Source: an uncultured Dyadobacter sp.
GTDB lineage: Bacteria; Bacteroidota; Bacteroidia; Cytophagales; Spirosomataceae
DNA: 6,044 bases
Reading direction: 5' to 3'
Assembly: GCA_937880795.1 (NCBI GenBank)
Contig: CALGRQ010000016.1
Coordinates: 1 to 6,044 of the forward strand
Positions 5,005 to 6,044 of the stretch are shown one piece after another; positions within the stretch are counted from its first letter, which is position 1; each line of letters begins with the position of its first letter. Both the position numbers and the translations under genes were made by a program. The notes under the pieces were generated by a model. It made no database searches and was not told the origin of the DNA. It saw nothing but the letters and a program-made list of their open reading frames with translations.

Positions 5005-6044
5005 ATGAAAGGTAGTAAGAGAAAGAAGCGCAAAAGTATTGTTAGAATTGTCAACGATTGGTTGCACCTTTGGCTAGGACTAACCTCAGGCATCATTGTC
5101 TTTATCGTCAGTATCACCGGCTGCTTCTATGCTTTTCAACAAGAAATTAAGGATGCGTTGGAACCATGGAGATTTGTCGAGGTTGAGCGCGGAGGCTTTG
5201 TCCCACCCAGCCAATTACTTGATACGGCAGCTAAGTATGTTCCTAATAAACAACCAAGTGGACTAACCTATAGTCATCAAAGAGGGGCCGCTGCGGTAGG
5301 GTATTCGGCAATTGAAAATGGGAAACGAAGTTTTTCAGTTGTTTTTATGAATCCCTATACTGGGAAATTTTTAAAAAAGCAACAGACCATTGGAGGCAGC
5401 GAATTTGATTTTTTCCGTTTTGTTATTGATGGTCATCGTGCTTTATGGTTACCTTATGATATTGGCCGGCCAATAGTGGGGATTGCAACGCTCGTATTTT
5501 TAGTGATGCTGGTCACTGGACTGGTCATGTGGTGGCCGAAGAAATGGAATCGAACCAACCGTGCCAGAAGCTTTAAAATAAAATGGCCAGCTAGCTTCAA
5601 GCGCGTCAACTACGACCTGCATAATGTTCTGGGTTTTTACAGCTTAATTCTGGCTTTAGCACTGGCCGTGACAGGCTTAGTATGGAGTTTCACTTGGTTC
5701 GATAAAGCCCTGTATTTTGTAACCTCTTTTGGAAAGCCAAAACAGGAGCATAGTCATCCCCATTCGGACCTTTCCAAGAAAGACCTGGTATGGAATGAGG
5801 ATTTCTCCCCGCTAGATAGCGCATGGTACGCTTCTATAAAGCAAGTCAATGAAATTGGAGGGATGTATATGACACCTATCTTACAAGACCCGGATGACTC
5901 CTATGAAATCTTGGTTTACCATAACGATAATAACTACTATAATCAAAGTGAGTTTTTCTATGATCGATATACACTCAAACCGCTGGAGATGGAGGGGAGC
6001 AAATTTAGTGAAGCGAAATTTGCAGATAAGTTATCCATGATGAA
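5005..6044 (+). CDS. PepSY-associated transmembrane protein, probable siderophore/iron reductase (XusC/FoxB-like), cut by the right edge
   Basis: An open frame of 346 full codons runs from ATG 5005 to the edge without a stop. The protein begins with a very basic stretch (residues 2-10). Helix 1 spans about 22-44 (with WLHLWLGL at 19-26), followed by a periplasmic PepSY-type domain (about 45-155, containing GHRALWLP at 143-150). Helix 2 is about 157-177, a basic cytoplasmic loop with KKWNRTNRAR follows, helix 3 is about 208-230 (preceded by DLHNVLG), and then comes a second periplasmic region. This is the PepSY_TM architecture; the family's fourth helix would lie past the edge. His21, His144 and His206 sit at positions conserved in the family and could bind haem, as in the FoxB siderophore reductase; this role is inferred. 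A His cluster, EHSHPHSD (248-255), follows helix 3. The start is chosen as the first ATG; an in-frame TAA lies at 4975-4977, and the only other candidate, TTG at 4987, falls inside the terminator stem. No Shine-Dalgarno sequence is present. Confidence 0.87.
   Translation, partial: MKGSKRKKRKSIVRIVNDWLHLWLGLTSGIIVFIVSITGCFYAFQQEIKDALEPWRFVEVERGGFVPPSQLLDTAAKYVPNKQPSGLTYSHQRGAAAVGYSAIENGKRSFSVVFMNPYTGKFLKKQQTIGGSEFDFFRFVIDGHRALWLPYDIGRPIVGIATLVFLVMLVTGLVMWWPKKWNRTNRARSFKIKWPASFKRVNYDLHNVLGFYSLILALALAVTGLVWSFTWFDKALYFVTSFGKPKQEHSHPHSDLSKKDLVWNEDFSPLDSAWYASIKQVNEIGGMYMTPILQDPDDSYEILVYHNDNNYYNQSEFFYDRYTLKPLEMEGSKFSEAKFADKLSMM

Noticed and set aside
4875..5117. Minus-strand 80-codon open frame spanning the lipoprotein/PepSY junction
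   Set aside because: It overlaps the ends of two supported genes and the terminator hairpin. Its hydrophobic stretch is simply the antisense of the PepSY helix 1 and T/A-rich sequence.

Overview
The window looks like a chromosomal fragment of a Bacteroidota bacterium, most likely a Sphingobacteriaceae (Sphingobacterium-like) member. The support is moderate-to-low GC, Bacteroidota-type -7 promoter elements (TAnnTTTG-like), a general lack of Shine-Dalgarno sequences, a lipoprotein with a CSNDDG export-type N-terminus, and the family content. The genus is inferred and was not tested.

Layout: (1) The left edge (1-162, minus strand) holds the first 54 codons of a type I methionine aminopeptidase, which reads out of the window. 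(2) A 113-bp divergent intergenic region separates it from a plus-strand AraC-family regulator (276-1118). (3) A 351-bp gap (1119-1469) follows. It has no gene but is rich in repeats and palindromes, and it ends in a good Bacteroidota promoter for the next gene. (4) A three-gene plus-strand cassette follows: a TonB-dependent outer-membrane receptor (1470-3674), a DUF4374 beta-propeller-type lipoprotein (3702-4934), and a PepSY-associated transmembrane protein that starts at 5005 and runs off the right edge.

How the genes work together: the order receptor / DUF4374 lipoprotein / PepSY membrane protein matches the XusA-XusB-XusC xenosiderophore uptake system of Bacteroides thetaiotaomicron. By that analogy, the lipoprotein would capture a ferric siderophore at the cell surface. 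The receptor would carry it across the outer membrane, and the PepSY protein would act at the inner membrane, possibly as a haem-containing reductase that releases iron. The AraC-type protein is the obvious candidate local regulator, and the repeats in the 1119-1469 gap are its candidate binding sites. The substrate cannot be read from the sequence.

The most unusual feature is a strong intrinsic-terminator-like hairpin with a T-tract (4962-5000). It sits inside the apparent operon and ends only 4 bases before the start codon of the PepSY gene. This suggests attenuated or separately controlled expression of the inner-membrane component.
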